32,779 nt of DNA from Syntrophus sp964555065 (GTDB lineage Bacteria; Desulfobacterota; Syntrophia; Syntrophales; Syntrophaceae), in assembly GCA_964555065.1 (NCBI GenBank), contig CAZKRB010000033.1, positions 1 to 32,779 of the forward strand, in the 5' to 3' direction. Within the stretch, counting starts at the first letter, position 1; each line of letters opens with the position of its first letter. Both the position numbers and the translations under genes were made by a program. The notes below the pieces were generated by a model. It ran no database searches, was not told the origin of the DNA, and saw only the letters and a program-made list of their open reading frames with translations. Positions 7,427 to 15,234 of the stretch are shown here, one piece after another.

Positions 7427-9538
7427 TCAGGGAGCGTCTAAAACGACGGTCGCATCCACGGCGACGGCGCTGTTGCCGGAAACCAGGATGGGATTGATGT
7501 CGATTTCCCGGATACGGGGGAGGCGCACCATCATGCGGCCCAGGGTGACCATCAGCGAGGCGAGTGTCCCTTTGTCAACGGGTGGAGCGCCCCGGAATCC
7601 ATCGAGAAGCGACCGGGACCGCAGGCGGTCGATGGCGGCGAGGGCTTCCTCCATGCCCAGCGGGGCGACGGCGAAGACGGAATCTTGAAGAAACTCGGCC
7701 ATTATCCCCCCGAGGCCGATCATGACGCAGGGGCCGAACTGGGGGTCGCGGAGGGCGCCCAGGATCAATTCCACCTCGCCCGGCGCCTGCTTCTGCATCA
7801 GGACCGAGCCCTGTCCGTTCATCTTCCGCTGGAGCCGCTCGAAGCTCTCCCTGGCTGCTTCCGGTCCGGCGATATTTAATTCCACCAGGCCCCGTTCCGT
7901 TTTGTGGACGACTCCGGGCTGCAATCCCTTCATGACCAGGGGGAAACCCATCCGGGCGGCCGCTTCCGCGCACTGGGCCGCATCGGCAATCTCCTCTTCC
8001 TCGACGATGGGAATGCCGAAAGCCTGGAGGAGCTTTTTGGATACCCTCTCATCCAGGGGGCCCTTTGCCTGCTCCAGGAGGGAGCAAAAGCCGTCCGGGA
8101 GATCCCGGCGCTCCTCGCCGGTTCGTGCCAACAAGGGCTTTCCTTCCTGCCGCCCGGCGGCGTCCGACGGTCGGAACAGGAGGGAGAGGCACTCCACCGC
8201 CCGGAAAAGCTCCTGAAATACGAGAACACCGCAGTCCCGTCCCTTCTTCCGGGTTTGAAAGGCCTCTTCCCGGTTTCCCAGCAGCCAGAGCAGGACGGGC
8301 TTTCCCGAGGCGAGGCTCTGGCGGGACATATCCTCCAGATCCAGGCGGATCCTGGTGTAACCGGAAAAGGAATGGACGAGGACGGCATCCACTTCCGGAT
8401 CCGCCAGAACGGCCTCCAGGGCCAGGCTGTAAATATTCAGGTCGGTTCCGCTGTGCTGCTCGATGGCGGGCCAGATGTCGACGGGATTGGCGACCGGCAT
8501 CCAGTCGGGGAAAAGGCGGCCGAGGCGGAGCCTGGTCTCCTCGGAGAGCTCGGCCACTTCAAGGCCCTGCTCTTCCATGAAATCGGAGGACACGATCCCC
8601 GAGGCGCCGCTGAAGGTGATGACCGCGACCCGTCCCGGGCGTGAATTCCGCCGGGGGGGATAGAGGGCCAGGGTCCGGCAGAAATCAACGAGCTGCTTGA
8701 AATCTCTCGCTTCATAGGCGCCGACCTGGGCGAGTGCGCCGGCGGCAACCCGATAATTTCCCGCCAGACTTGCGGTATGGCTGACGGCGGCCTGGGCGCC
8801 CTTGCGGCTTCTGCCTCCCTTCAGGACGACCACGGGCTTGTCGCTTTGGCGGCAGAGATCCATAAACCGCCGGCCGTCGATGAAGGATTCGAGATAGAGG
8901 CCGACGCAGCGGGTATCGGGATCTTCCAGCAGGTAGGAGAGGACATCGCTTTCCTCAATGTCCGCTTTGTTGCCGATGGAGCAGACCTTGCTGAAGCCTG
9001 TGATGCCGTGGCTCAGGATGTCCACGACAAACCCGGCGGAGAGCATGCCGCTCTGGACGATCAGGGATACGGGTCCGGGAAGGAGGAAATTGGGCAGGAC
9101 CTTCGGGTCGGTGAAAGAAAAAATGTGCCCCCGGATGCCGTCCACGAGCCCCATGCAGTTGGGCCCCCACACCCGGATTCCCGTCCGTTTGACGAATTCC
9201 GAAATGGCGCCTTGAAGGGCTTTCCCCTTTTCGTCCGCCTCAGCGAAGCCGCCGGATTCGATCAGAATGGCCGAAACGCCTTTGCGGGCGCACTGCTCCA
9301 GGGCGCTGGGAACCTCGCGCGCCGCGACAAAAATGATGGCCAGATCGACAGGATCCGCAATCTCCGTAATCGAAGGAAAGCAGGGGAGACCCTCGATTTC
9401 CCTGTGCTGAGGATTGATGGGATAAATGGCTCCCTTGAAGGAGGTTTTCAGGTTTTTCAGGATGGCATACCCCCCCTTGAAGGTTTTGGGGGTTGCTCCG
9501 ATCACGGCAATGCTTTGGGGAGTGAAAAATGCTTGCAT
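7427..9538 (-). CDS. Acyl-CoA synthetase (NDP-forming), fused alpha-beta subunits
   Basis: Enzymes of this family interconvert acyl-CoA plus NDP and phosphate with the free acid, CoA and NTP, an energy-conserving step in anaerobes. The 703-residue protein has a CoA-binding Rossmann domain (FFTPQSIAVIGATP at the N terminus), two ligase-CoA domains with the phospho-histidine motif VSHTASLAG near residue 255, and a C-terminal ATP-grasp domain containing PGVVHKTERG and EIDINPILV. This alpha-beta order is that of single-chain ACD enzymes and of Pat-like proteins, but no GNAT domain is present. I chose ATG at 9538, which fits family starts; a TTG at 9556 is possible and has a weak AGGG upstream. 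Neither has a good ribosome site, and a hairpin with T-run lies immediately upstream. Whether acetyl-CoA or another acyl-CoA is used cannot be read. Confidence 0.85.
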   Translation of the reverse strand: MQAFFTPQSIAVIGATPKTFKGGYAILKNLKTSFKGAIYPINPQHREIEGLPCFPSITEIADPVDLAIIFVAAREVPSALEQCARKGVSAILIESGGFAEADEKGKALQGAISEFVKRTGIRVWGPNCMGLVDGIRGHIFSFTDPKVLPNFLLPGPVSLIVQSGMLSAGFVVDILSHGITGFSKVCSIGNKADIEESDVLSYLLEDPDTRCVGLYLESFIDGRRFMDLCRQSDKPVVVLKGGRSRKGAQAAVSHTASLAGNYRVAAGALAQVGAYEARDFKQLVDFCRTLALYPPRRNSRPGRVAVITFSGASGIVSSDFMEEQGLEVAELSEETRLRLGRLFPDWMPVANPVDIWPAIEQHSGTDLNIYSLALEAVLADPEVDAVLVHSFSGYTRIRLDLEDMSRQSLASGKPVLLWLLGNREEAFQTRKKGRDCGVLVFQELFRAVECLSLLFRPSDAAGRQEGKPLLARTGEERRDLPDGFCSLLEQAKGPLDERVSKKLLQAFGIPIVEEEEIADAAQCAEAAARMGFPLVMKGLQPGVVHKTERGLVELNIAGPEAARESFERLQRKMNGQGSVLMQKQAPGEVELILGALRDPQFGPCVMIGLGGIMAEFLQDSVFAVAPLGMEEALAAIDRLRSRSLLDGFRGAPPVDKGTLASLMVTLGRMMVRLPRIREIDINPILVSGNSAVAVDATVVLDAP

Positions 9539-9554
9539 AGGTGCGAGGTAAGAC

Positions 9555-9577
9555 AAAAAAGCCCTGATTCGATCAGG
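9555..9577 (-). terminator. Hairpin and T-run abutting the acyl-CoA synthetase start
   Basis: Read on the minus strand, CCTGAT-CGA-ATCAGG (9577-9563) is followed by GC and six T (9560-9555). It is a short but well-formed intrinsic terminator that would end the transcript of the upstream gene at 9690. The T-run ends only 16 bases before the ATG at 9538 and overlaps the alternative TTG start, so it may instead work as a leader attenuator or sequester the ribosome site. Confidence 0.5.
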
Positions 9578-9689
9578 CGTTGAAAGAGGAGAAGGGGATC
9601 GCCGGTCCGTTCCCTTCCTCGGCCGGGGATTCCGGCGGCGGTTCTCCCCGGTCCGAAGAATTACCCCTTTGCCGCGGAGAAGGCAGGCC

Positions 9690-9998
9690 TCATTCCTGGG
9701 GGGCCTGCTTTCGGGAATCCTCCTTCATCCGGTCCAATTCCTCGCGATACAGGGTGGTCTGAGCTTTCACGGCCTCGATCTCTTCCCTGGCCCGCGCCAA
9801 TTCCTCCTCCTGCTTCTGCCGCTCGCGGTTCAATTTGTCCTGAATGTCGTCGAACCCGATGTAGATGGCCAGGATGCCCCCCAGAATCAGGAAAACGGGT
9901 ACCGCCCCCTTTAAAATGGCCACAAAGTCCGACCACCAGAAGATCAGTCCCAGCAATCCCAAAAAAGTCGAAATCGCGCCGCCGGTCAATAGGGGCAT
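9690..9998 (-). CDS. Small membrane protein with cytoplasmic-type coiled coil
   Basis: This 102-residue protein is not assigned to a family. It has two hydrophobic segments (about residues 7-22 and 27-47, the latter rich in Ile, Leu and Gly), then a strongly charged heptad-like helix from about residue 50 to 95 (DKLNRERQKQEEELARAREE), and a short polar tail. The ATG at 9998 has GGGAGGGAGA upstream, so it is very likely translated. The charged helix probably forms a coiled coil at the inner membrane. The next gene on the strand is the acyl-CoA synthetase, separated by 151 bases with a terminator-like hairpin, so the two may be separate units. Confidence 0.7.
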   Translation of the reverse strand: MPLLTGGAISTFLGLLGLIFWWSDFVAILKGAVPVFLILGGILAIYIGFDDIQDKLNRERQKQEEELARAREEIEAVKAQTTLYREELDRMKEDSRKQAPQE

Positions 9999-10191
9999 TG
10001 CTGTCTCCCTCCCTGTAGAAGTTTGGAAATCGGCCGTTCATTTCCCCATTGAGGAAATTCAGGCCGTCGTTTTCGAAGCGCCTTGTCGCGATCGGCAAGG
10101 CGCGGCACGGCTGAACAGAAAGTATTTTTTTATTGAAATAGGTCGCCATAAAAGTAATGTCAAGGGGAATGATGGAAAGGCAAAAAAAAGC

Positions 10192-10220
10192 TTGATAATC
10201 CGGCACATTTAAACTAGCAT
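10192..10220 (+). promoter_or_regulatory. Candidate promoter of the histidine operon
   Basis: TTGATA at 10192-10197 (five of six) and TAGCAT at 10215-10220 (four of six) are separated by 17 bases, about 73 bases before hisI. Further upstream a perfect 8-bp hairpin, GCGCCTTG/CAAGGCGC at 10078-10085 and 10096-10103, and a T-rich run near 10124 lie in the otherwise empty gap from 9999 to 10293. I see no leader peptide rich in histidine codons and no T-box. Confidence 0.45.
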
Positions 10221-10293
10221 CTCCTGATTTGTTAAGACCTTGATTTTATTTGATTCGCCTTTGGTTACGGTGAGGGCGCCAAGGAGAGAAAGG

Positions 10294-10665
10294 ATGTTGG
10301 AACCGGATTTTGCAAAAGGGAACGGGTTGGTCCCGGCGATTGTGCAGGACTATCTCACCGGCGAGGTGCTGATGCTGGCCTATATGAACCGCGAATCCTG
10401 GCTGAAGACTCGGGAGACCGGAAAGGCGACCTACTGGAGCCGTTCGAGAAACAGCTTCTGGGTCAAAGGGGAGACGTCGGGGCATTATCAAGTGGTCAAA
10501 GACATGCGAATTGATTGTGACGAGGATACGCTCCTGCTGAAAGTTCAGCAAACCGGGGCGGCCTGCCACACCGGCTACCGGTCCTGTTTTTATCGGAGAA
10601 TAACCGCCGACGCCGTTGAGATTGTGGGCGAGCGGCTGGTGAATCCGGAGGATGTATACAAATGA
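10294..10665 (+). CDS. hisI: Phosphoribosyl-AMP cyclohydrolase
   Basis: HisI opens the purine ring of PR-AMP, the third step of histidine synthesis. The 123-residue protein is the single-function form without a HisE domain. Diagnostic segments are GEVLMLAYMNRES, TGKATYWSRSR, the metal-site CDEDTLLLKV and QTGAACHTGYRSCFYR with the zinc cysteines. The ATG at 10294 is chosen because AAGGAG lies eight bases before it; an in-frame ATG at 10240 has no ribosome site. The stop overlaps the hisG ATG (ATGA at 10662), indicating translational coupling. Confidence 0.93.
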   Translation: MLEPDFAKGNGLVPAIVQDYLTGEVLMLAYMNRESWLKTRETGKATYWSRSRNSFWVKGETSGHYQVVKDMRIDCDEDTLLLKVQQTGAACHTGYRSCFYRRITADAVEIVGERLVNPEDVYK

Positions 10666-11534
10666 ATAAGTTGAAGCTGGGGATTCCCAAGGGAAGCCTG
10701 GAAACGAAGACGGTCGACCTTTTCAAGCGGGCGGGATGGAACATCAGCTATGACAGCCGAAGCTACTTCCCCGACGTGGACGATGACGAGCTTTCCTGCA
10801 CCCTGGTCCGGGCGCAGGAAATGTCACGCTATGTGGAAGACGGCACGCTGGATATGGGATTGACGGGGAAGGACTGGATTATCGAGAACGAATCCCGGGT
10901 GGTGGAGATTCAGGACCTGGTTTACTCCAAAACCTCTGTCAAGCAGGCCCGGTGGGTGCTGGTGGTCCGGGAGGACTCTCCGATCCGGAAGCTGGAGGAC
11001 CTCGAGGGAAAGCGCATCGCCACGGAACTGCGCCGCTTCACGGAGCGTTACTTCCGGGAGAGGAACATCAACGTCCACGTGGAGTTTTCCTGGGGAGCGA
11101 CGGAAGCCAAGGTGGTGGAGGGCCTGGTGGACGCCATCGTGGAGGTCACGGAGACGGGAAGCACCATCCGGGCGAACAATCTTAAGATCATCCATGAGCT
11201 GATGCGGACCAATACGGTTCTCATCGCCAACTCCGCGGCGTGGGACGACCCCTGGAAACGTCAGAAGATCGAGCAGATCCGCACCCTCCTCAACGGCTCC
11301 CTTCAGGCCATGGGCAAGGTGGGGATCAAGATGAACGTCGCCAAGGAAAATCTTGACCGGGTGATCCGCCTGCTGCCGTCGCTGCGAGCCCCGACGATTT
11401 CCCATCTCTACTCCGAGGACTGGCTGGCCATTGAAACGATCCTCGCGGCGAACTCGGTGCGCGACCTGATTCCCCTTCTTCAGGAGGGAGGGGCGGAGGG
11501 CATTATCGAATACCCCCTGAACAAAGTCATCTGA
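10662..11534 (+). CDS. hisG: ATP phosphoribosyltransferase, long form
   Basis: HisG catalyses the committed step of histidine synthesis, joining ATP and PRPP. At 290 residues this is the long form with a C-terminal ACT-like regulatory domain (about residues 215-290), which in the family gives histidine feedback control and removes the need for HisZ. N-terminal LKLGIPKGSLE, the MGLTGKDWI loop and VVEGLVDAIVEVTETGSTIR, which forms the PRPP site, are clear. It is translationally coupled to hisI. hisB follows after 76 bases. Confidence 0.94.
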   Translation: MNKLKLGIPKGSLETKTVDLFKRAGWNISYDSRSYFPDVDDDELSCTLVRAQEMSRYVEDGTLDMGLTGKDWIIENESRVVEIQDLVYSKTSVKQARWVLVVREDSPIRKLEDLEGKRIATELRRFTERYFRERNINVHVEFSWGATEAKVVEGLVDAIVEVTETGSTIRANNLKIIHELMRTNTVLIANSAAWDDPWKRQKIEQIRTLLNGSLQAMGKVGIKMNVAKENLDRVIRLLPSLRAPTISHLYSEDWLAIETILAANSVRDLIPLLQEGGAEGIIEYPLNKVI

Positions 11535-11610
11535 AGGGGAAGGGCGCCAGATGACCGGCCGGCTTTAAATAGCGGTCCGGTCCGGGCAGGCCGTCATTCC
11601 GGGAGGAGTT

Positions 11611-12198
11611 ATGAGACAGGCTAAGATTCACCGGCGTACCACAGAGACCGACATCTCCCTGGAGATCAATCTCGATGGCCGCGGACAGGTGGCCGTGGAC
11701 ACCTCCATCCCTTTTTTCGATCACATGCTCAATCTCTTCGCCCATCACGGAATTTTTGACCTGACGGTCAAGGGCCGGGGGGATACGGACATCGATGATC
11801 ATCATCTCGTGGAGGACCTGGGCATCTGCCTGGGAGATGCGCTGAAGGAGGCCATGGGCGACAAGGGGGGAATGACACGCTACGGTTCGGCAACGATTCC
11901 CATGGATGAGGCCTTGTGCGCCGTCAACCTGGATGCGTCGGGCAGGCCCTACCTGGTCTACCGCGTCGCCTTTGCGGGCGGAGGGAGGACGGGGGAATTC
12001 GACTTGCAGCTGATTCGGGAATTCTTCAAGGCATTTACCGACCACAGCGGAATCACCTTGCATGTCAACCTGTTTTATGGTGAAAATAACCATCACATTG
12101 CGGAAGCCGTCTTCAAGGCCTTTGCGCGTGCCTTGAGCGAGGCAGTGGCTGTTCATGGCCGCATCCAGGGTGTTTTATCCACAAAAGGGACTCTGTAG
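11611..12198 (+). CDS. hisB: Imidazoleglycerol-phosphate dehydratase
   Basis: This enzyme dehydrates imidazole glycerol phosphate to imidazole acetol phosphate. The 195-residue protein is the stand-alone form without the phosphatase domain. The metal-binding histidine motifs are present: FFDHMLNLFAHHG near residue 36, DDHHLVEDLGICLG near residue 63, the FFKAFTDHSGITLH segment and ENNHHIAEAVFKA near the C terminus. GGAGGAG lies just before the ATG. A lipoprotein gene rather than another his gene comes next, 31 bases downstream. Confidence 0.95.
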   Translation: MRQAKIHRRTTETDISLEINLDGRGQVAVDTSIPFFDHMLNLFAHHGIFDLTVKGRGDTDIDDHHLVEDLGICLGDALKEAMGDKGGMTRYGSATIPMDEALCAVNLDASGRPYLVYRVAFAGGGRTGEFDLQLIREFFKAFTDHSGITLHVNLFYGENNHHIAEAVFKAFARALSEAVAVHGRIQGVLSTKGTL

Positions 12199-12229
12199 AA
12201 TCAAATCGTATCGGCAAGGGGAGTAAAGG

Positions 12230-12934
12230 ATGAGAAGCTACTTTCAATCGAAGGCCTGTGTCGTTGCCGGCGGTTTGCTTGTTATTTGCGTCGGCCTGTC
12301 TTTTCTCCTCCAAGGCTGTACAAAAAATATTGCAGCGGAAACATCCGCGGCCGGCGAATCGGTGAAGGTGCACCGCGTGGCCGTCTTCCCGATCCACAGG
12401 CTGGAGGCGGAAGACGCCGCGGATCGCGTACTGCGCAGCCCGATCGGCGATACCATCGTAACGGCCGGCGTTATGGAGCCTGATGCCCAGAAGGTTGTGG
12501 AAGATGTCTTGCTTAGGATGCTGGACCAGAACAAGAAGCTGGAGATCGTCCCCCCGGAGCGGGTTGAGGGAGTGTTTCAGCGGATATCTTCGGAATCCCT
12601 TAAGCTCCCCCGCAAAGAAGCTCTGGTCAAGACCGGCCGCGAACTGGGCGTGGACGCTGTTCTCTACGGTTACGTCTACCGCTTCAGGGAGCGGAAGGGG
12701 TACGCCTACGGGACGGATCAGGCGGCCTCGGTAGCCTTTGAACTGAATCTCATCACCGTCCGCGACGGCTCCATCCTCTGGAAGGGCACCTTTGACAAAA
12801 CCCAGAAGTCGCTCATGGAAAACCTCCTTCAGTTTTTCACCTTTAAAAAAGAGGGATGGCGCTGGGTAACCGCTCGGGAGCTTACGGAAGAGGGCGTGGC
12901 GGAGCTTCTGAAAACCTTTCCCGGCGGGCAGTAG
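12230..12934 (+). CDS. Putative lipoprotein within the his operon (CsgG/LpoB-like fold suspected)
   Basis: The 234-residue product begins with a lipoprotein signal: a basic start, a hydrophobic stretch (residues 10-27) and the lipobox LQGC with Cys30. The mature part starts with a flexible Ala/Ser/Glu-rich linker, then VHRVAVFPI, LGVDAVLYGYVYRFRERKG and GSILWKGTFDKTQKSL, a pattern seen in periplasmic CsgG/LpoB/TolB-N-like lipoproteins. I cannot name a family with certainty. GGGGAG precedes the ATG. It sits between hisB and hisA on the same strand, although nothing in the sequence links it to histidine synthesis. The 109 bases before hisA include a GC-rich palindrome (12949-12963) without a T-run, so readthrough is likely. 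Confidence 0.75.
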   Translation: MRSYFQSKACVVAGGLLVICVGLSFLLQGCTKNIAAETSAAGESVKVHRVAVFPIHRLEAEDAADRVLRSPIGDTIVTAGVMEPDAQKVVEDVLLRMLDQNKKLEIVPPERVEGVFQRISSESLKLPRKEALVKTGRELGVDAVLYGYVYRFRERKGYAYGTDQAASVAFELNLITVRDGSILWKGTFDKTQKSLMENLLQFFTFKKEGWRWVTARELTEEGVAELLKTFPGGQ

Positions 12935-13043
12935 CAAATTTTCCCCACCGCCGCCTGGCGGCGCCTTCGGCAGAATCGTCTGCATTCAGCGAAAAAAACC
13001 GAGCAGTTGTCCGCTCTGAGAATTCGGAAAGGAGCATGGCTCA

Positions 13044-13775
13044 TTGATTATCATTCCTGCAATTGATCTCAAGGACGGAAAATGCGTCAGGCTTCTTCAG
13101 GGCGATTTCAAGCGCGTTACCGTATACTCCGATCATCCCGTTGAAACAGCCCATTTGTGGCGGGAAAAGGGGGCGGAGCGCCTGCATCTCGTCGATCTCG
13201 ACGGGTCTGTCGCGGGCGTTCCCCGGAATGCCGACGTTGTGAGCCGGATCGTTCAGGAAGCAGGCATACCCGTGGAGATCGGCGGCGGCATCCGGGAGCT
13301 GGACACGATCAAACGCTATATCGAGGCGGGGGTCCAATGGGTCATTCTGGGGACCGCAGCCCTTAAAGACCGCGCCTTTGTTTACAAGGCCTGCGAGGCC
13401 TTTCCCGGCCGGATCATTCTGGGCATCGACGCGAGCAACGGTAAAGTCGCCGTCGAGGGCTGGACGGAACAGAGCGCCATGGAGGCCGTGGAGCTGGCCC
13501 GATCTTACGAGAACCGGGGGGTCGCCGCTGTGATCTACACGGACATCAGCCGCGACGGCATGCAGACGGGGGTCAATGTGGAAGGGACAAGAAACCTGGC
13601 CGAAGCGATTGACATCCCGGTCATAGCGTCCGGCGGAGTTGCCACCCTTGAAGACATCCGGAGGCTCCTCCCCCTGGAAAAAGCCGGTATCGCGGGAGTC
13701 ATTGTGGGCAAAGCTCTCTACTCCGGAGCGATCGCCCTGGAAGAGGCGATCCAATTGACTCGGGATGGCCGATGA
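13044..13775 (+). CDS. hisA: Phosphoribosylformimino-AICAR ribotide isomerase
   Basis: HisA isomerises ProFAR to PRFAR in histidine synthesis. The 243-residue beta-alpha-barrel shows the N-terminal general base in IIPAIDLKDGKCVRL, GGGIRELDTIKRYIEAG, the C-terminal acid in YTDISRDGMQTGVN, and the phosphate site ASGGV with GVIVGKALYSG. Translation must begin at TTG 13044, because family members start exactly here and the only nearby ATG (13036) opens a three-codon frame (ATGGCTCATTGA) ending at 13047. GAAAGGAG lies about ten bases upstream of the TTG. hisF, hisH, hisD, hisC and hisE are absent from the window, so the pathway is split in this genome. Confidence 0.94.
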   Translation: MIIIPAIDLKDGKCVRLLQGDFKRVTVYSDHPVETAHLWREKGAERLHLVDLDGSVAGVPRNADVVSRIVQEAGIPVEIGGGIRELDTIKRYIEAGVQWVILGTAALKDRAFVYKACEAFPGRIILGIDASNGKVAVEGWTEQSAMEAVELARSYENRGVAAVIYTDISRDGMQTGVNVEGTRNLAEAIDIPVIASGGVATLEDIRRLLPLEKAGIAGVIVGKALYSGAIALEEAIQLTRDGR

Positions 13776-13846
13776 CCATCGCGCTGTAGACAGGGGAGGC
13801 TTGAGAACGGAAATTCGCAGCGAAGGTTTGTGAGGAGGAGTATCCC

Positions 13847-14197
13847 ATGGATGAAAGTTGCCTGTTTTGCAGAATCAGCAAGGGAGTGATTCCCAGCACC
13901 AAGGTTTATGAGGACGAGCAGGTCTTTGCCTTTGAAGACATTCATCCCATGGCCCCGGTCCATGTCATCGTGATTCCCAAGCGGCATATTTCCACCGTGA
14001 TGGACGTTTCCGCCGATACGATGTCGGATCTGTCGGCCATGATGGCGGCGGCGCAGAAAATTGCAAAGCTCAAATCCATTGATGAAAAGGGATTCCGCAT
14101 CGTCATCAACTGCAATGAAGAGGGCGGCCAGGTGATCTATCATCTCCACATGCATGTGTTGGGCGGATGCAGGCTGAGAGACGACGTGGGAAAATAA
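13847..14197 (+). CDS. HIT (histidine triad) nucleotide-binding protein, HinT type
   Basis: This 116-residue HIT protein would hydrolyse purine nucleoside phosphoramidates or AMP-lysine-type substrates. The catalytic histidine triad reads HLHMHVLGG near the C terminus. The N-terminal CLFCRI and the middle HVIVIPKRHIS match HinT proteins with a C-x-x-C/His zinc site. GAGGAG lies upstream of the ATG at 13847. It is last in the rightward his cluster, 71 bases after hisA, and its stop codon lies inside the terminator hairpin at 14193. Confidence 0.9.
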   Translation: MDESCLFCRISKGVIPSTKVYEDEQVFAFEDIHPMAPVHVIVIPKRHISTVMDVSADTMSDLSAMMAAAQKIAKLKSIDEKGFRIVINCNEEGGQVIYHLHMHVLGGCRLRDDVGK

Positions 14198-14218
14198 GCG
14201 CCTTGACAAGCGCTTATT
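14193..14218 (+). terminator. Hairpin at the end of the his/HIT operon
   Basis: AATAAGCGC (14193-14201) and GCGCTTATT (14210-14218) form a perfect 9-bp stem with an 8-base loop. The stem includes the HIT stop codon TAA. The tail is AT-rich but has no clean T-run, so it may act as a weak terminator or an RNA-stabilising 3' end. Confidence 0.5.
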
Positions 14219-14270
14219 GTGAATTAAATTTAAGCATATTGTTTTATCAGCCGAGCCGAGCGAATCAGGC

Positions 14271-14380
14271 TCGTTTCAATTTCAGATCGGGGAAGACCGC
14301 AAGGCGGCAAGGCCGACCGCACGGGACGCGGAGGCGATGCGGTCGGCGCTGCAGGGAGCATGAACCTGGAATCGGAATGA
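14271..14380. repeat. Palindromic MITE/REP-like element
   Basis: A 110-base unit with imperfect terminal inverted repeats. The left end TCGTTTCAATTTCAG (14271-14285) and the complement of the right end (14366-14380) agree at 11 of 15 positions, all differences being transitions; as RNA, 14 of 15 would pair counting G-U. Inside is a perfect 10-bp hairpin GCCGACCGCA (14312-14321) with TGCGGTCGGC (14338-14347), loop 16. The terminal motif recurs at 5823 and 5893, suggesting a dispersed family. No ORF is present. The surrounding gene-free stretch runs from 14219 to 14609. Confidence 0.6.
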
Positions 14381-14502
14381 TCATATCCCGCGAGGCATCA
14401 ACCTTATTATTGACTCGAAGTCATTCATGGCACGTCATGATTTCAAAGTCCGGAGACGGGCAATCTTTTATCTCCCCCTTCAAGAACTGACAAGAGATGT
14501 TC

Positions 14503-14540
14503 CACCCTCGGGCAATGCCCGGGGGTGTCGTTCTGCTTTT
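14503..14540 (+). terminator. Intrinsic terminator in the HIT-yqeY gap
   Basis: CACCCTCGGGC (14503-14513) pairs over 11 bases (one G-T) with GCCCGGGGGTG (14517-14527) around the three-base loop AAT, followed by a T-rich tail TCGTTCTGCTTTT. It lies over 300 bases after the HIT gene, which already has a hairpin at its stop. It could end a short independent transcript starting after the palindromic element, or be a second terminator for the his operon. Confidence 0.6.
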
Positions 14541-14609
14541 AAGGGCGAGGAGCGGGTTAACGAGAAGGTTTTCTAACCAGCAGGGGATGAACAGGAAAAG
14601 GGAGAAACA

Positions 14610-15059
14610 ATGAGTTTTCGGGACACGGTGGAAGCCGAGCTGACAGCGGCGGCGAAAAAACAGGACAAGGCGCGCCTTTCAACGTTTCGGATGATCAAAG
14701 CCGCGCTGCACAATAAGGAAATCGATTTAAAAAGAGACTTGAACGAAACGGAGGTTCTTCAGCTCCTCTCGTCCATGGCGAAGCAGAGGAAGGATTCCAT
14801 TGAACAGTTCGCCCGCGGCGGGAGAGAGGATCTGGTTCAGAAAGAAGAACAGGAATTGCAGATTATTCAATCCTTCATGCCCCAGCAAATGTCGGAGGAA
14901 GCCCTGGATGGGGAGATCGAAAAAGCCATCCAGGAGGTTAACGCTTCCGGCCCGAAAGATATGGGCAAAGTTATGAAAGCCCTGATGCCCAGAGTGACGG
15001 GCAAAGCGGACGGAAAGATGGTGAATGAACGACTGAAACAAAGGCTTTCCCGTTCCTGA
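14610..15059 (+). CDS. yqeY: YqeY/GatB-like domain protein
   Basis: This 149-residue protein of the YqeY family resembles the tRNA-binding tail of GatB. Signatures are RLSTFRMIKAALHNKEID near residue 22, the KQRKDSIEQFARGGREDL segment, IIQSFMPQQMSEEAL and the C-terminal GKADGKMVNERLKQRL. Its precise cellular task is not settled. GGGAGAAACA precedes the ATG. Families of this type commonly lie between rpsU and dnaG-rpoD, and dnaG-rpoD do follow here, but rpsU is not found upstream in the window. Confidence 0.88.
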   Translation: MSFRDTVEAELTAAAKKQDKARLSTFRMIKAALHNKEIDLKRDLNETEVLQLLSSMAKQRKDSIEQFARGGREDLVQKEEQELQIIQSFMPQQMSEEALDGEIEKAIQEVNASGPKDMGKVMKALMPRVTGKADGKMVNERLKQRLSRS

Positions 15060-15234
15060 GCGGGGCATGAAGCCCACATGGAACCTTTCAGAGCGTCATG
15101 AGACGGCGGAGAGAAGGCGGCGCGGCCACATGGCCCGACAGTAAGAAGGCGCCGCCTTCGGAGAAGGAAACAGAGGAAGGCTGTCCGGAAGAAGAAAGGG
15201 GTCGTTCACTGGTCGCAAATGACGGGGTCGCGCG

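Noticed and set aside
14167..14490. 107-codon rightward frame after the HIT gene
   Set aside because: It begins inside the HIT gene and runs through the palindromic element; the product is arginine-rich noise.
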